A DNA stretch of 64,000 nucleotides, from positions 31,674 through 95,673 of the forward strand of contig NZ_JAFREM010000020.1 of the NCBI RefSeq assembly GCF_017377575.1, in the 5' to 3' direction. Below the pieces are notes generated by a model, which was not told where the DNA came from, ran no database searches, and saw only the letters and a list, made by a program, of their open reading frames with translations. The translations under genes were made by a program, and so were the position numbers. Of this stretch, positions 7,807-16,238 are shown piece after piece; position 1 is the stretch's first letter, and each line of letters opens with the position of its first letter. The DNA comes from Candidatus Enterococcus moelleringii (GTDB lineage: Bacteria > Bacillota > Bacilli > Lactobacillales > Enterococcaceae).

Positions 7807-8569
7807 TTTATATTTAACGGCTTTAAAAAGTCTGGCTGTCAAAGAAACTCACCGTTACCTGCGGATTTGGGTGCAAACTTTGGTGCCGCCAGTTATTACA
7901 ACGTCACTGTACTTTATTATTTTCGGTAATTTGATCGGCGGACGGATCGGCGACATGGCAGGATTTTCTTACATGGAATTTATCGTGCCGGGGCTGATTA
8001 TGATGTCTGCTATTACCAGCTCCTATTCCAATGTTTCTTCATCCTTTTTCTCGCAAAAATTCCAGAAAAATATTGAGGAAATATTGATTGCGCCAGTGCC
8101 GACTCATATCATCATTTGGGGCTTTGTCTTCGGCGGATTAGGCCGCAGCATCCTGGTCAGCACGCTGGTTACCGTCATTTCACTGTTTTTCGTGCCGCTG
8201 CATGTGCATTCTTGGATCATTATTATTATGACTTTACTGATGACGGCGATTTTATTCTCATTGGCAGGATTGTTAAACGGTATTTTCGCTCAATCCTTTG
8301 ATGATGTGTCAATCGTGCCAACCTTTGTGTTGCAGCCGCTGACTTATTTAGGCGGGGTCTTTTACGCGATTTCCATGCTGCCGCCATTTTGGCAAGCAGT
8401 TTCCAAGATCAATCCGATTGTTTACATGATTTCCGGCTTCCGTTACGGCTTTTTGGGAGTAACAGACGTGCCGATTATTGTTTCAGTATCGATTTTGGTT
8501 ATGTTTATCGCAGTGCTTTACGGTGTCTGCTGGCATTTGATTGATAAAGGTCGAGGGTTGAGAAGCTAG
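7799..8569 (+). CDS. ABC-2 type permease (YadH-like)
   Basis: The 256-residue protein has six predicted membrane helices and the ABC-2 membrane signature with the conserved stretch PLTYLGGVFYAISMLPPFWQ near residue 180. It is translationally coupled to the ATPase gene by an 8-bp overlap. Together they make a homodimeric-permease exporter in the plasma membrane. The gene is followed by a clear terminator, so this is a two-gene unit. Confidence 0.9.
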   Translation: MLSLYLTALKSLAVKETHRYLRIWVQTLVPPVITTSLYFIIFGNLIGGRIGDMAGFSYMEFIVPGLIMMSAITSSYSNVSSSFFSQKFQKNIEEILIAPVPTHIIIWGFVFGGLGRSILVSTLVTVISLFFVPLHVHSWIIIIMTLLMTAILFSLAGLLNGIFAQSFDDVSIVPTFVLQPLTYLGGVFYAISMLPPFWQAVSKINPIVYMISGFRYGFLGVTDVPIIVSVSILVMFIAVLYGVCWHLIDKGRGLRS

Positions 8570-8619
8570 ACAACTAAACAAGAGTTATGCTCTCACAGCC
8601 GATAAAATCTGCAACAATT

Positions 8620-8665
8620 ATGCCCCCTTTTCGGAAAAGTATTTTCTGAGAAGGGGGCATTTTTC
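8620..8665 (+). terminator. Rho-independent terminator after the ABC exporter
   Basis: ATGCCCCCTTTTC and GAGAAGGGGGCAT form a long GC-rich stem directly followed by TTTTT. It ends the YadGH-like operon. The remaining ~180 bp to the next gene contain no feature I can support. Confidence 0.85.
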
Positions 8666-8845
8666 GTATCAAAAGCTTTGTTGTCTTTCTTGTCACTAGC
8701 AGTTCTATCGGATAATGATTAGGTAAGTAATTGTTCTAACGTCTTCATCAGGCCTATCTGTTGAACTCGAAGTTTACTGCCCTAAGATTATCGACTTCTC
8801 CTCTTAGCACCGGACATTTGAAAATCCTTATTGCGTCATGATGCC

Positions 8846-9526
8846 TTAGCTCCCGCAAGAAATCGTAAAATGGACGTCTTCTACTTTTGTATGCTGGACG
8901 TCCAAGTTGATTTCGCTGCTGGTGTCGAATTCAGACAAATCCAATTCAAAAGGCCCATTAGTATTACTAATATCAACTTGTTCCGTTTTGTCAGCCTGTG
9001 TAACGTTTAGAATCAGTGTTCCAAAGCTGGATTTCGCGTCAATGTACAAGGTTTTGGCGGAATCTTTTTTCATTCGAATTGTTTGGTGAAAACTCCCCTT
9101 AGACAAGGCTTTTTTACATTCAATTCTCCATGTGTCGTCATCATTCGTATAGATCTGTTCATACCCCGAATACATTCCGGTTGCATAATCAGAGAACTCA
9201 AACCGGTTAATTGCTTGAAAAACACTAAACACTAGAGCTCCACTTAACACACAAATGGCTATAGCACTGGTTATTTTGTGTTTTTTGTTGATACCGATAA
9301 TTACCGCTTTATTATTAGCAGTCATTTCGGTACCACAATAGTCACAATACTTATTGAACTTTTTAACTCTGCGCTGACATGTTTTACAGAAAGTATTGTT
9401 GTTCTTGCGCCAGGTAATCACTACAATAACCACCATGCAAAGTAGAATAATCAGCAGCTTCGCTACGTTGCCCCAAAACTGCCAGCTCTCATTTGCTGCA
9501 AACAGGAATAAAATCGATTTTAACAT
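8846..9526 (-). CDS. Zinc-ribbon membrane protein with extracellular beta domain, unknown
   Basis: The 226-residue protein opens with a hydrophobic segment, then a second one (LLIILLCMVVIVVIT), then a double-CxxC zinc ribbon (FCKTCQRRV ... YCDYCG), a third membrane segment (ITSAIAICVLSGALVFSVF) and a ~120-residue extracytoplasmic tail rich in beta-prone residues. The ribbon would be cytoplasmic. The start is set by AGGAGGATTTTGTT just before ATG; an upstream in-frame ATG lacks a site. It follows the AgrC-like kinase gene on the same strand and may be under the weak LytTR-type site at 9559-9623. Role unknown; possibly a cell-envelope sensor or immunity factor. Confidence 0.7.
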   Translation of the reverse strand: MLKSILFLFAANESWQFWGNVAKLLIILLCMVVIVVITWRKNNNTFCKTCQRRVKKFNKYCDYCGTEMTANNKAVIIGINKKHKITSAIAICVLSGALVFSVFQAINRFEFSDYATGMYSGYEQIYTNDDDTWRIECKKALSKGSFHQTIRMKKDSAKTLYIDAKSSFGTLILNVTQADKTEQVDISNTNGPFELDLSEFDTSSEINLDVQHTKVEDVHFTISCGS

Positions 9527-9558
9527 AACAAAATCCTCCTTTTTCTTTTCATACTTCA

Positions 9559-9623
9559 AGTATAGTCAGAAAATAAGAGGATTTTTAATTTGTGCAAAAT
9601 GTATGGCTTTTTAGGTAAAATTG
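9559..9623 (-). promoter_or_regulatory. Weak LytTR-type promoter candidate E
   Basis: Minus-strand CAATTTTAC and ACATTTTGC are 12 bp apart (21-bp period) and a TATACT box follows after 29 bp. The repeats match the other four promoters less well and overlap the end of the kinase gene. It would serve the zinc-ribbon protein gene. Confidence 0.35.
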
Positions 9624-10909
9624 CAAGCATCACCTTGTCCAAAGAACGTCAATTGCACGGTAAATACTTGATCTTGCTGCGAAATGTCCATCATCCCATG
9701 ATACTTTTCTGCAATTGTTTGGACATTAGCAAGTCCCAAACCTAGATGATTCTCTTTGCTGGAGCGCAATTGTTCACCGGCATAGCTTAGAACAGATTCG
9801 CTGCTATTTGACAGATGAATGACGATGAACTGATTCAGCTTACACAAGGTAAAATCGATCGAATTGCTTTCGAGTTTGTTGGTGGAGCATTCTTCAAAGG
9901 CATTATCCAGCAGATTTGAAAGAATGGTGACCAAATCTTTATCTGGCATAAAACTAAGATCAACATCTTCACACCGGCAATTGAAAGCAATACCTAATCG
10001 CTTCGCTTCCGCAGTCCACTTATAAATCAAAATATTGATAATTCGATTGGTTGAAGGCGCGGCTACATCGATTCGCTTCATTTCGCTTTTTACCATTTGG
10101 GCATACTCATTAGTTGATGAAGTATCTTCCTTGTACAGTTCTTCAATCATGTTGAGATGATTTTTAATATCATGAAGAAACTTTCGCGCCTCCTCGTAAT
10201 TTAGTTCCAACTCATTAAAGTATTTATATTGTGATTGGCGTTGCTGTTCCAGCAATTGGTATTGCGATTTCTCATAATTCAAGGTTGCGATGCGCTGGAA
10301 CAATACATAGATAATCAGGTTAATGGCAAAAACCAATAAGCAAGCACTTAAGACTAGCATTTTGTTGGTGCTATTGGTTTGGCCTTTTAATAAGTAAACT
10401 AAGACAACCAGTTGAAAAAGTGATATTGCCGGAATTACAATTAGTGTAATCAGATTTCCTGCATGATCAAACCCGCTCTTATTTTTGGTCACCGTGTACA
10501 TGATAAATTGATAGCAAATAAAAGTTATTGAGGACTGCAAAATATCCCCATGGGAAATGCTCACGAAATCGCCACCGGCTAGTGACACAACAATTTGGCC
10601 AATAATTTCTGTTAGCATAATAAATAGCAAGAACAGACAAAGCTTCAACACGTCAGAGCTTTTGCTAGCATGATATAGACCAAGAGCTGTTAGAAAGGTC
10701 ACAGAAATCGTAATAATTATACTGATAAGACCGTTAGCAAAAAAAGCACTTGCGATGAACAAGCACCAGCTGAGAAAAAAAGCCCCCGCATACTTCGCTT
10801 TTTCTGAATATCTGCGCATAAAAAGTCGATCGATAAAATTAAAAATGATAAAGGTGGAAATAAACGAGGTTAGGATGACTTTAACTAGCGGAATTGCGTA
10901 ATCAATCAT
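9611..10909 (-). CDS. AgrC/FsrC-like sensor histidine kinase (GHKL)
   Basis: The 432-residue protein has about six N-terminal membrane helices (1-210), a coiled segment, a histidine box FLHDIKNHLNMIEEL (around residues 240-255), an N-box (LSNLLDNAFEEC) and a degenerate glycine box (HLGLGLANVQTI). This is the HPK10/AgrC class that senses secreted peptides at the cell surface. It overlaps the LytTR regulator gene by 8 bp. No agrD/agrB-type peptide or processing gene is beside it, so the signal is unknown. Confidence 0.88.
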   Translation of the reverse strand: MIDYAIPLVKVILTSFISTFIIFNFIDRLFMRRYSEKAKYAGAFFLSWCLFIASAFFANGLISIIITISVTFLTALGLYHASKSSDVLKLCLFLLFIMLTEIIGQIVVSLAGGDFVSISHGDILQSSITFICYQFIMYTVTKNKSGFDHAGNLITLIVIPAISLFQLVVLVYLLKGQTNSTNKMLVLSACLLVFAINLIIYVLFQRIATLNYEKSQYQLLEQQRQSQYKYFNELELNYEEARKFLHDIKNHLNMIEELYKEDTSSTNEYAQMVKSEMKRIDVAAPSTNRIINILIYKWTAEAKRLGIAFNCRCEDVDLSFMPDKDLVTILSNLLDNAFEECSTNKLESNSIDFTLCKLNQFIVIHLSNSSESVLSYAGEQLRSSKENHLGLGLANVQTIAEKYHGMMDISQQDQVFTVQLTFFGQGDACNFT

Positions 10910-11645
10910 AACTTACCTCCTTGCATAACCGAATAATTTGGGCTAAATACTCACTAACCGCTTTACGAAATTCAATTGACTTGCGCTGCGAAAGCGGGAT
11001 TTCGATCCCCTCGATCATATAGACATTATAATTCTTAATGTCCGTTACATAATCCAGATTAACTAAAAAACTAGCATGGGGACTTTTAAAGTGATAATCC
11101 AGCAGTTGTTTCTCCAAGGTTGAAATTTTCTGCTTCATGGCATACTGACCGGATAAGGTAACGATTGAAACTTTGCGATTCTCATTCACAAAATACAGAA
11201 TGTCCTTGAGTTCTAATTCGATTAAGCCTTCTGTTGTATCGAATTTGAAGATCACATCGTTCTTTTCATCTAATAGATAGTTCTTAACTTCATCTAATTG
11301 TTCGTAGATTCCTGCCCGATCAACCGGCTTATCAATATAACCAAACGCATGAACAGAAAAGGCTTGTCCTTTATAATTTGTATGATTGGTAATAAAAACA
11401 ATTTTTACCTTTTTATCAAACTGCCTGATTGCCTGAGCAATTTGAATGCCATGGCTGTCTTTCAAATCTATATCTAAAAAAATTAATTCAGCTCGCTCTT
11501 TTTTTGCCCGGCTCAATAAATCTTCCCCGCGATAAAATTCAACGACCTCATATTCGGTTGGTTGGGCGATAAAATAACCTGTAACGTAATGATGGATTTC
11601 TTCAGCCACTCTTTTTTCATCATCACATATATATATTCTGATCAA
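10902..11645 (-). CDS. LytTR-family response regulator (AgrA-like)
   Basis: The 247-residue protein has a receiver domain (1-120; phospho-acceptor Asp in IFLDIDLKD, Thr in IVFITNHT, Lys in GYIDKPVDR) and a C-terminal LytTR DNA-binding domain (about 145-240; SFLVNLDYVTDIKNY and IPLSQRKSIEFR). It is the cognate regulator of the kinase translated immediately after it. It is a good candidate to bind the 21-bp-period direct repeats found upstream of several neighbouring genes. A TATAAT box (minus strand) lies about 60 bp upstream of its start. Confidence 0.9.
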   Translation of the reverse strand: MIRIYICDDEKRVAEEIHHYVTGYFIAQPTEYEVVEFYRGEDLLSRAKKERAELIFLDIDLKDSHGIQIAQAIRQFDKKVKIVFITNHTNYKGQAFSVHAFGYIDKPVDRAGIYEQLDEVKNYLLDEKNDVIFKFDTTEGLIELELKDILYFVNENRKVSIVTLSGQYAMKQKISTLEKQLLDYHFKSPHASFLVNLDYVTDIKNYNVYMIEGIEIPLSQRKSIEFRKAVSEYLAQIIRLCKEVSYD

Positions 11646-11791
11646 TTAAATCCCTCCTGCTGGCAATCATCCACCAAAAACGTTTGATAGCTATCTGCTT
11701 CTCAACCAATTATACGACAAAAAGACCCACGAAAATAGCAGGTCCTGCATCAGTTTTTCACTGCCTACTTAATAGAGCGCCGTTCATTTCT

Positions 11792-12418
11792 TTATTTTTC
11801 TAGCTTTTTTTGGACACTCACGTTATCGCCTTTCTTAAAATAAGCAATCTCTTGCGCCAGCTTGGAAGGATTGCCGGCTTCTTTTTGGAAAATAATGCGC
11901 AGCGGCTTTGCTACCAGCAGTCCTTGATAGTCCTTCGTGTAAAATGACAAGCGAATGTGGAAATAGTTGACGTATTCGATGATCGCAAATAAGTAGATAC
12001 ACACAGCGACGACGCAGGCTAATAGGCTGGTTTGCCCCATGTTTAGCAGGAAAATCGGTACATACAAGGCGTATAAAATCAGCGTTACTACCTTTACCTT
12101 AGTAAATATTCTGCCGATTTGCTTTTTGGATAAGGCTTTTTTCCGGCGGACACGTTGTAAAAAATTGAACCAATAAAGCGAGCCCTCCAGCAAAACAAGG
12201 CACAGCAGCAAAACGGGATAAAAGGTCAACCAATTCAAGCGATACGGTAAAAGCTCCGCCAAACTAGCTTGACCATCGGCGAAGGCGCCAAACAAATCTA
12301 AATTTACATAAAATAGCGCAGTATAGAGGAAGTACATCAACAGAATAACAACCATATTGATAAATTCCATTTTAGCCAAATAAGTCAGTTCTTCTGTGGG
12401 GGTTCTTTTTTTCGTCAT
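11792..12418 (-). CDS. Multi-pass membrane protein, unknown
   Basis: The 208-residue protein has four strongly hydrophobic segments (about 20-40, 65-85, 110-130, 133-155) and a basic C-terminal tail of about 45 residues. No family is recognised. A strong AGGAGG site precedes the ATG. Its promoter (12442-12507) carries the best LytTR-type repeats in the window, so it is probably switched on by one of the two LytTR regulators; the AgrA-like gene is the next one downstream. Immunity or sensing are possible roles. Confidence 0.75.
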   Translation of the reverse strand: MTKKRTPTEELTYLAKMEFINMVVILLMYFLYTALFYVNLDLFGAFADGQASLAELLPYRLNWLTFYPVLLLCLVLLEGSLYWFNFLQRVRRKKALSKKQIGRIFTKVKVVTLILYALYVPIFLLNMGQTSLLACVVAVCIYLFAIIEYVNYFHIRLSFYTKDYQGLLVAKPLRIIFQKEAGNPSKLAQEIAYFKKGDNVSVQKKLEK

Positions 12419-12441
12419 GGGTGGCCTCCTGTTTTTATTTT

Positions 12442-12507
12442 AGTGTAACAGGATAACCGCGATTCATTGGGAAATTTCCTAAACGGTGCAGTTTTTGTCC
12501 TAAATGT
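12442..12507 (-). promoter_or_regulatory. LytTR-type promoter C (direct repeats + -10)
   Basis: Minus-strand ACATTTAGG and CCGTTTAGG, 12 bp apart, are followed after 30 bp by TACACT. The second repeat is identical to that of promoter B at 6621-6629. There is no -35 box, as expected for an activator-dependent promoter. Confidence 0.75.
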
Positions 12508-12513
12508 TCTCGA

Positions 12514-12554
12514 CAAAAAAATCCTTGAAGCTCAAAATTTCGAACCTCAAGGAT
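12514..12554 (-). terminator. Rho-independent terminator of the trans-sulfuration gene
   Basis: On the minus strand ATCCTTGA...TCAAGGAT forms a stem with further pairing inside, followed by TTTTTTG. It lies just after the stop of the PLP enzyme gene and overlaps nothing else. Confidence 0.8.
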
Positions 12555-12562
12555 AGCTTTTG

Positions 12563-13732
12563 CTATTTAGTAACCAATTCTTCTTTTTGCGTCAGAACTT
12601 GCTCCAACGCTTGCTCCAAATCTGCCAGCAAGTCTTCGGTATCTTCAATTCCCACTGACAGCCGCAACAAGCCTTCGGTCACGCCTTGTTTTTCCCGTTC
12701 TTCCTTCGGTACACAAGCATGGCTCATGGTGACCGGGTAAGACAAGATTGATTCTACTCCACCTAAGCTAACCGCGGCGATCGGAATTTTCAAAGCATCA
12801 GCAAAAGTATACACAGCTTCTTGATTTTCTAGTTCAAAGGACAGCACTGCTCCACCGCAAGATGCCTGACGGCGATGAATATCAAAGCCGGGATGACTTG
12901 GTAATCCTGGATAATGGACCTTTTTCACTGCCGGATGCTCTTCCAGAAGCCGACTGATTTGTTCAGCGCTTTTGACACTTTGTTCCATTCTAAGTCCCAT
13001 CGTTTTCATGCCCCGCATGATCAGCCAGCAATCCTCCACGCTAAGAATACTACCAAGAACTTTTTGCTGCAGGACGATTTGCTGCGCCCATTCTTCGTCG
13101 TTGGTGATGACGAGGCCAGCCACCACATCACTATGGCCGTTGATAAATTTGGTGGCGCTGTGAATCACCACGTCCACCCCTAATTCCAACGGATGCTGAT
13201 ACAACGGCGTCATAAAAGTATTGTCGATAATTGTATGCAAGTGATGTTCTCGGGCAATCGACACCACACCGACAATATCGGTGATGCTCAATAAAGGATT
13301 TGAGGGTGATTCCAAATAAAAGGCCTTTGTGTTAGGACGGATTGCCTGCGCCCATTCGTTCAAGTTGGTTTCATCCACAAAAGTTACTTCGATGCCGTAG
13401 CGGCTCATCACTTCATTCACCAGCTGGAAGGTGCCGCCGTAAATGCTCTTGCACATGACGATATGATCGCCTTGGCTAAAACTCAACAGGACTGCCGAAA
13501 TAGCTGCCATCCCCGAAGAAAAAGCCGTCGCAAAACGTCCCCCTTCTATCGCCGCGATCCCCTCTTCCAGCGCGTGGCGCGTGGGGTTGCCGAAACGAGA
13601 ATAGGTGTAAGGCTGCCCTTCCTTGATGGAATCCTGTTTAAAGGTGGAGCATTGGTAAATCGGGATCGAGGATGCGCCAGTTTCCCCATCAAAAACGGAA
13701 TAGCCGTGGATTAATTTAGTATTGTCTTTCAT
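12563..13732 (-). CDS. Cys/Met metabolism PLP-dependent enzyme (cystathionine synthase/lyase family)
   Basis: The 389-residue protein has the family marks YTYSRFGNPTRHALE (PLP phosphate and substrate Tyr), SSGMAAISAVLLSF, the aspartate region IIDNTFMTPLY, and the PLP lysine in VIHSATKFINGHSDVV. The fold serves cystathionine gamma-synthase, cystathionine gamma- or beta-lyase, O-acetylhomoserine sulfhydrylase and methionine gamma-lyase; sequence alone does not separate them here. The start is fixed by AGGAGG eight bases before ATG. It is a single gene with its own terminator and a cre-like palindrome upstream. Confidence 0.88.
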   Translation of the reverse strand: MKDNTKLIHGYSVFDGETGASSIPIYQCSTFKQDSIKEGQPYTYSRFGNPTRHALEEGIAAIEGGRFATAFSSGMAAISAVLLSFSQGDHIVMCKSIYGGTFQLVNEVMSRYGIEVTFVDETNLNEWAQAIRPNTKAFYLESPSNPLLSITDIVGVVSIAREHHLHTIIDNTFMTPLYQHPLELGVDVVIHSATKFINGHSDVVAGLVITNDEEWAQQIVLQQKVLGSILSVEDCWLIMRGMKTMGLRMEQSVKSAEQISRLLEEHPAVKKVHYPGLPSHPGFDIHRRQASCGGAVLSFELENQEAVYTFADALKIPIAAVSLGGVESILSYPVTMSHACVPKEEREKQGVTEGLLRLSVGIEDTEDLLADLEQALEQVLTQKEELVTK

Positions 13733-13797
13733 TTTATCTGCCTCCTGTTTCATACTCAAAAGCGTTTGTCATTCTTCACCACAATTCTACCACTTCG

Positions 13798-13811
13798 GGA
13801 AAACGCTTTCC
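13798..13811. promoter_or_regulatory. cre-like palindrome upstream of the PLP enzyme gene
   Basis: GGAAAACGCTTTCC resembles the CcpA catabolite-responsive element core (AAACGC/GCGTTT). On the minus strand it lies just upstream of a TAGAAT -10 box. Carbon-catabolite control is possible but unproven. Confidence 0.4.
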
Positions 13812-13936
13812 TATAATGTGATCAAGAACTTAGCAGACTCTCATAGCTTGCTTAAAGAATTCTTAGAAGAAAAATTCGCAAATAAAAAACAAAATCGCTT
13901 GTTTTGCGTATATTGATGGTGAAGGAGGAATAAACG

Positions 13937-14128
13937 ATGTATTTCAAAAATCCGGTAGGCAAAGTCTACCTCACGAAAGACTCAGTTATCGTAGAAAAAA
14001 GCCACAGCATTCAAGAAATCACTCCGAAGCCCAATGTGGATAAGGAAACATTTCTTGAAATGGAGTACTACAATCAAGTGGAAACACTTCATCAACTGGC
14101 AAACCTGCGTAATATTTTTGGGCCGTAA
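13937..14128 (+). CDS. 63-residue protein, unknown
   Basis: The frame starts after GAAGGAGGAATAAACG, an ideal ribosome binding site, and encodes a soluble mixed-charge protein beginning MYFKNPVGKVYLTKDSV. No membrane segment, cysteines or known motif are visible. It is transcribed divergently from the PLP enzyme gene and followed 160 bp later by a terminator, so it is probably monocistronic. No function can be assigned. Confidence 0.6.
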   Translation: MYFKNPVGKVYLTKDSVIVEKSHSIQEITPKPNVDKETFLEMEYYNQVETLHQLANLRNIFGP

Positions 14129-14290
14129 ATCTCATTTCTTACAGTCTGCCCAGAGACCTGTCTATTCTTAGTCAAGTAATTTTCACTTTTTTACAATGGC
14201 AATTTCACAAATCGGTCATACTTTTGCTTTAGTATTAAAAGTGTTAACAAACAACCTTAATTTTTCTTTTTTCAAATCCTTTTTCCTTTT

Positions 14291-14321
14291 CTAGCCGGTC
14301 CCCCGCCGGCTAGTTTTTTTT
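14291..14321 (+). terminator. Rho-independent terminator
   Basis: CTAGCCGG / CCGGCTAG stem with a 7-base loop followed by TTTTTTTT ends the transcript of the 63-residue gene. Confidence 0.85.
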
Positions 14322-14331
14322 AGTTAAATGC

Positions 14332-14364
14332 AAAAAAGGACCGCCAGAATTCAATCTGACGGTC
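14332..14364 (-). terminator. Rho-independent terminator of the MerR/aldo-keto reductase unit
   Basis: On the minus strand GACCGTCAGA...TCTGGCGGTC forms a near-perfect stem followed by a T-run. It lies downstream of the MerR gene. Confidence 0.8.
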
Positions 14365-14389
14365 TTCTTAGACGTGAATGTTGAAAAAT

Positions 14390-14764
14390 TTACGCTCCTT
14401 GGCAAAGCGTGCTTTCTTTTGTGCCATAAAAATGCTCCAGTTTGTAATCCAGCTTTCCTAACGTTCTTTCCAGCTCAGCAATTTTAGTCAGCAGGTTTAA
14501 ACGTTCCTCCAGCAAAATCTGCTTGCGCTCTTCGAAGGTCTGCTCCCCGGCTTTATAAAGGGCATTGTATTCGATCAAGGATTCGATGGACAGACCGGCT
14601 TCCCGCATGCATTTGATGGTGTGAATCCAGTCAAGATTGGCTTCGCTGTAATTGCGAATGCCCCCGGAGGTTCTTTCAATCGGCGGAATTAAACCAATTT
14701 TTTCGTAATAGCGCAAAGTTGCTGAAGTTAGTTCTAATTTTTTAGCTGCTTGAGAAATGTTCAC
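14390..14764 (-). CDS. MerR-family transcriptional regulator
   Basis: The 124-residue protein has the MerR winged helix (AAKKLELTSATLRYYEKIGL, RNYSEANLDWI) and a dimerising coiled coil. It ends near a single Cys (STLCQGA). It resembles AdhR/YfmP-type regulators that respond to aldehydes or other electrophiles and sit beside aldo-keto reductases. It is the last gene of the minus-strand unit (MerR-like, aldo-keto reductase, MerR). A MerR-type promoter with a 19-bp spacer is found at 28557-28587 in front of the flavodoxin lipoprotein gene and is a candidate target. Confidence 0.88.
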   Translation of the reverse strand: MNISQAAKKLELTSATLRYYEKIGLIPPIERTSGGIRNYSEANLDWIHTIKCMREAGLSIESLIEYNALYKAGEQTFEERKQILLEERLNLLTKIAELERTLGKLDYKLEHFYGTKESTLCQGA

Positions 14765-14797
14765 GTTCCGTCACTCCTTGTTGGTTTTTTTAATGAT

Positions 14798-15760
14798 TTA
14801 AGCCATCGGTTTTTCCCAGTTTCGCAGGGTATTCACCTTGGTTTGGTCAGCCAGTTTTTCCAGCTGAGTGATTTCTTCTGATGTCAAATTAATTGTTGCC
14901 GCGTGAGCCGCATCCTCCACTTGGTTTACCTTCGTCACACCTACAATCGGAACCGTGCCCTTAGCAATTGCCCAAGCAATCGCAATTTGAGCCACAGTGC
15001 CTTGGTATTTTTTAGCCATATCGGCCATTGCTTGGATCAGCGTCTCCAATTGCGGCAGGCTGTTGTTATAGGCCTCGGCCCGGTCGCTGCCTGTTGGGAA
15101 AGGATGAGCAGTATCGTAATTGCCGGATAATGCTCCTTGTTCAAGCACCATATAACTGAAGAAGGTCATTCCGTTTTCTTTGGCAAATTCTAAAATTCCT
15201 GCATCCTCTGAGGAACGATGCAACAGGCTGTAATGATTTTGCAAAGCCGAAACCTTCAAGCCTTCTTCGGCTAAAATCTGATTAGCCAGCTGAATTTCTG
15301 CCAAATTGTGATTGGAAACGCCGATATATTTTACTTTGCCGCTTTTGGCTAACGGAATCAGCTCCGGCGTCCATTTTGCTACGTCGGCGGGATTGTGAAT
15401 CCAATAAATATCGATTACGTCGGTGTGCAGTCGTTCAAAGCTGCCGGCGATCATCTTTTCGCCTGGATTTTCCACTTCTTCAGCAATTTGCGGGGTGAAT
15501 TTAGTAGATAGAAGCAGACTTTCCCGAGGAACATCTTTGACAAAATCCCCCAGCATGGTTTCCGAAGCGCCCATGCCATACACTGCCGCTGTATCCCACA
15601 AATTCAGGCCTTCATCTAACGCCTTTTGGAAAACGGGTCGCAACTCATCTGCCCCCATGTGATTGCCAAAGACTTGATCGCCGCCCACTGCTCCTGAGCC
15701 CCAAGCCCAGACACCTAATGCAATTTTTGGTATGTTTAAATTTTTTTCTAGTTCGTTCAT
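14798..15760 (-). CDS. Aldo/keto reductase
   Basis: The 320-residue protein shows the AKR barrel with catalytic residues in LWDTAAVYGMGASE (Asp, Tyr), a Lys in LLSTKFTPQ and IYWIHNPAD in place of the usual His-bearing strand. C-terminal cofactor residues lie in VPIVGVTKVNQVEDA. It reduces carbonyl compounds with NAD(P)H in the cytoplasm. An upstream in-frame start would run into the preceding gene; the chosen ATG has AGGAG ten bases before it. A second reductase of this superfamily is at 31373-32353. Confidence 0.88.
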   Translation of the reverse strand: MNELEKNLNIPKIALGVWAWGSGAVGGDQVFGNHMGADELRPVFQKALDEGLNLWDTAAVYGMGASETMLGDFVKDVPRESLLLSTKFTPQIAEEVENPGEKMIAGSFERLHTDVIDIYWIHNPADVAKWTPELIPLAKSGKVKYIGVSNHNLAEIQLANQILAEEGLKVSALQNHYSLLHRSSEDAGILEFAKENGMTFFSYMVLEQGALSGNYDTAHPFPTGSDRAEAYNNSLPQLETLIQAMADMAKKYQGTVAQIAIAWAIAKGTVPIVGVTKVNQVEDAAHAATINLTSEEITQLEKLADQTKVNTLRNWEKPMA

Positions 15761-15788
15761 TAGTATTTCGCTCCTTTTTGCGAATTTG

Positions 15789-16139
15789 CTAGTTGTGGCT
15801 GTTCTTAATGACATGCCGCAAGTAATCAATTCGTTCCAATTTTTTCTCTTCTAAATGGATGGCAGCCAATTTTTTCTGCCGCTGACTGGTTAACAAATTC
15901 ATGCAGGCTTCCTCGCCATTTTTATCTTCCAGCAACAGCCGCATATAGCTTTCAATATCGTCATGGCTAAAATCCAAATCATGCAGCGCCATGATGGTGC
16001 TCAAGCGTTCGATATCTTGATCATCATACTGCCACTCTCCCATAACGATCTTAACAACATCACATAGGCCCCATGATTCATATTCTTTTAAAATTGACAC
16101 GGGAATATCATAACGTTGGCTAACTTCTGCTTGATTCAT
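15789..16139 (-). CDS. MerR-like small regulator, divergent
   Basis: The 116-residue protein begins MNQAEVSQRYDIPVSILKEY, which fits a MerR-type helix-turn-helix whose wing is short (GEWQYDDQDIERLSTI), then a helical C-terminal part. The typical RYYE motif is replaced by KEYESWGL. An AAAGGAG site precedes the ATG. It heads the operon with the aldo-keto reductase and MerR genes, so two MerR-class proteins flank the enzyme. The effector is unknown. Confidence 0.7.
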   Translation of the reverse strand: MNQAEVSQRYDIPVSILKEYESWGLCDVVKIVMGEWQYDDQDIERLSTIMALHDLDFSHDDIESYMRLLLEDKNGEEACMNLLTSQRQKKLAAIHLEEKKLERIDYLRHVIKNSHN

Positions 16140-16165
16140 TGAAAAATCTCCTTTAAATAAAAAAA

Positions 16166-16221
16166 GTAGCTGTCCCTCTTGGGTACAACTACAGTATGCA
16201 ATCGAATCAATGAAATGTCTA
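16166..16221 (-). promoter_or_regulatory. Promoter with hairpin at the transcript 5' end
   Basis: On the minus strand TAGACA, 17 bp, CATACT form a good sigma-A promoter (16221-16193). The expected start falls at a hairpin, GTAGTTGTACCC / GGGACAGCTAC (16192-16166), followed by TTTTTTT. It lies between the LysR gene stop and the MerR-like gene start, so it can end LysR transcripts and may also attenuate or stabilise the MerR-like operon mRNA. Confidence 0.55.
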
Positions 16222-16238
16222 ATACCTAAATAGTTAGG

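Noticed and set aside
11646..11791. Search for a quorum-sensing peptide gene upstream of the AgrA-like regulator
   Set aside because: No short frame with ribosome binding site and leader-like sequence was found in this gap.
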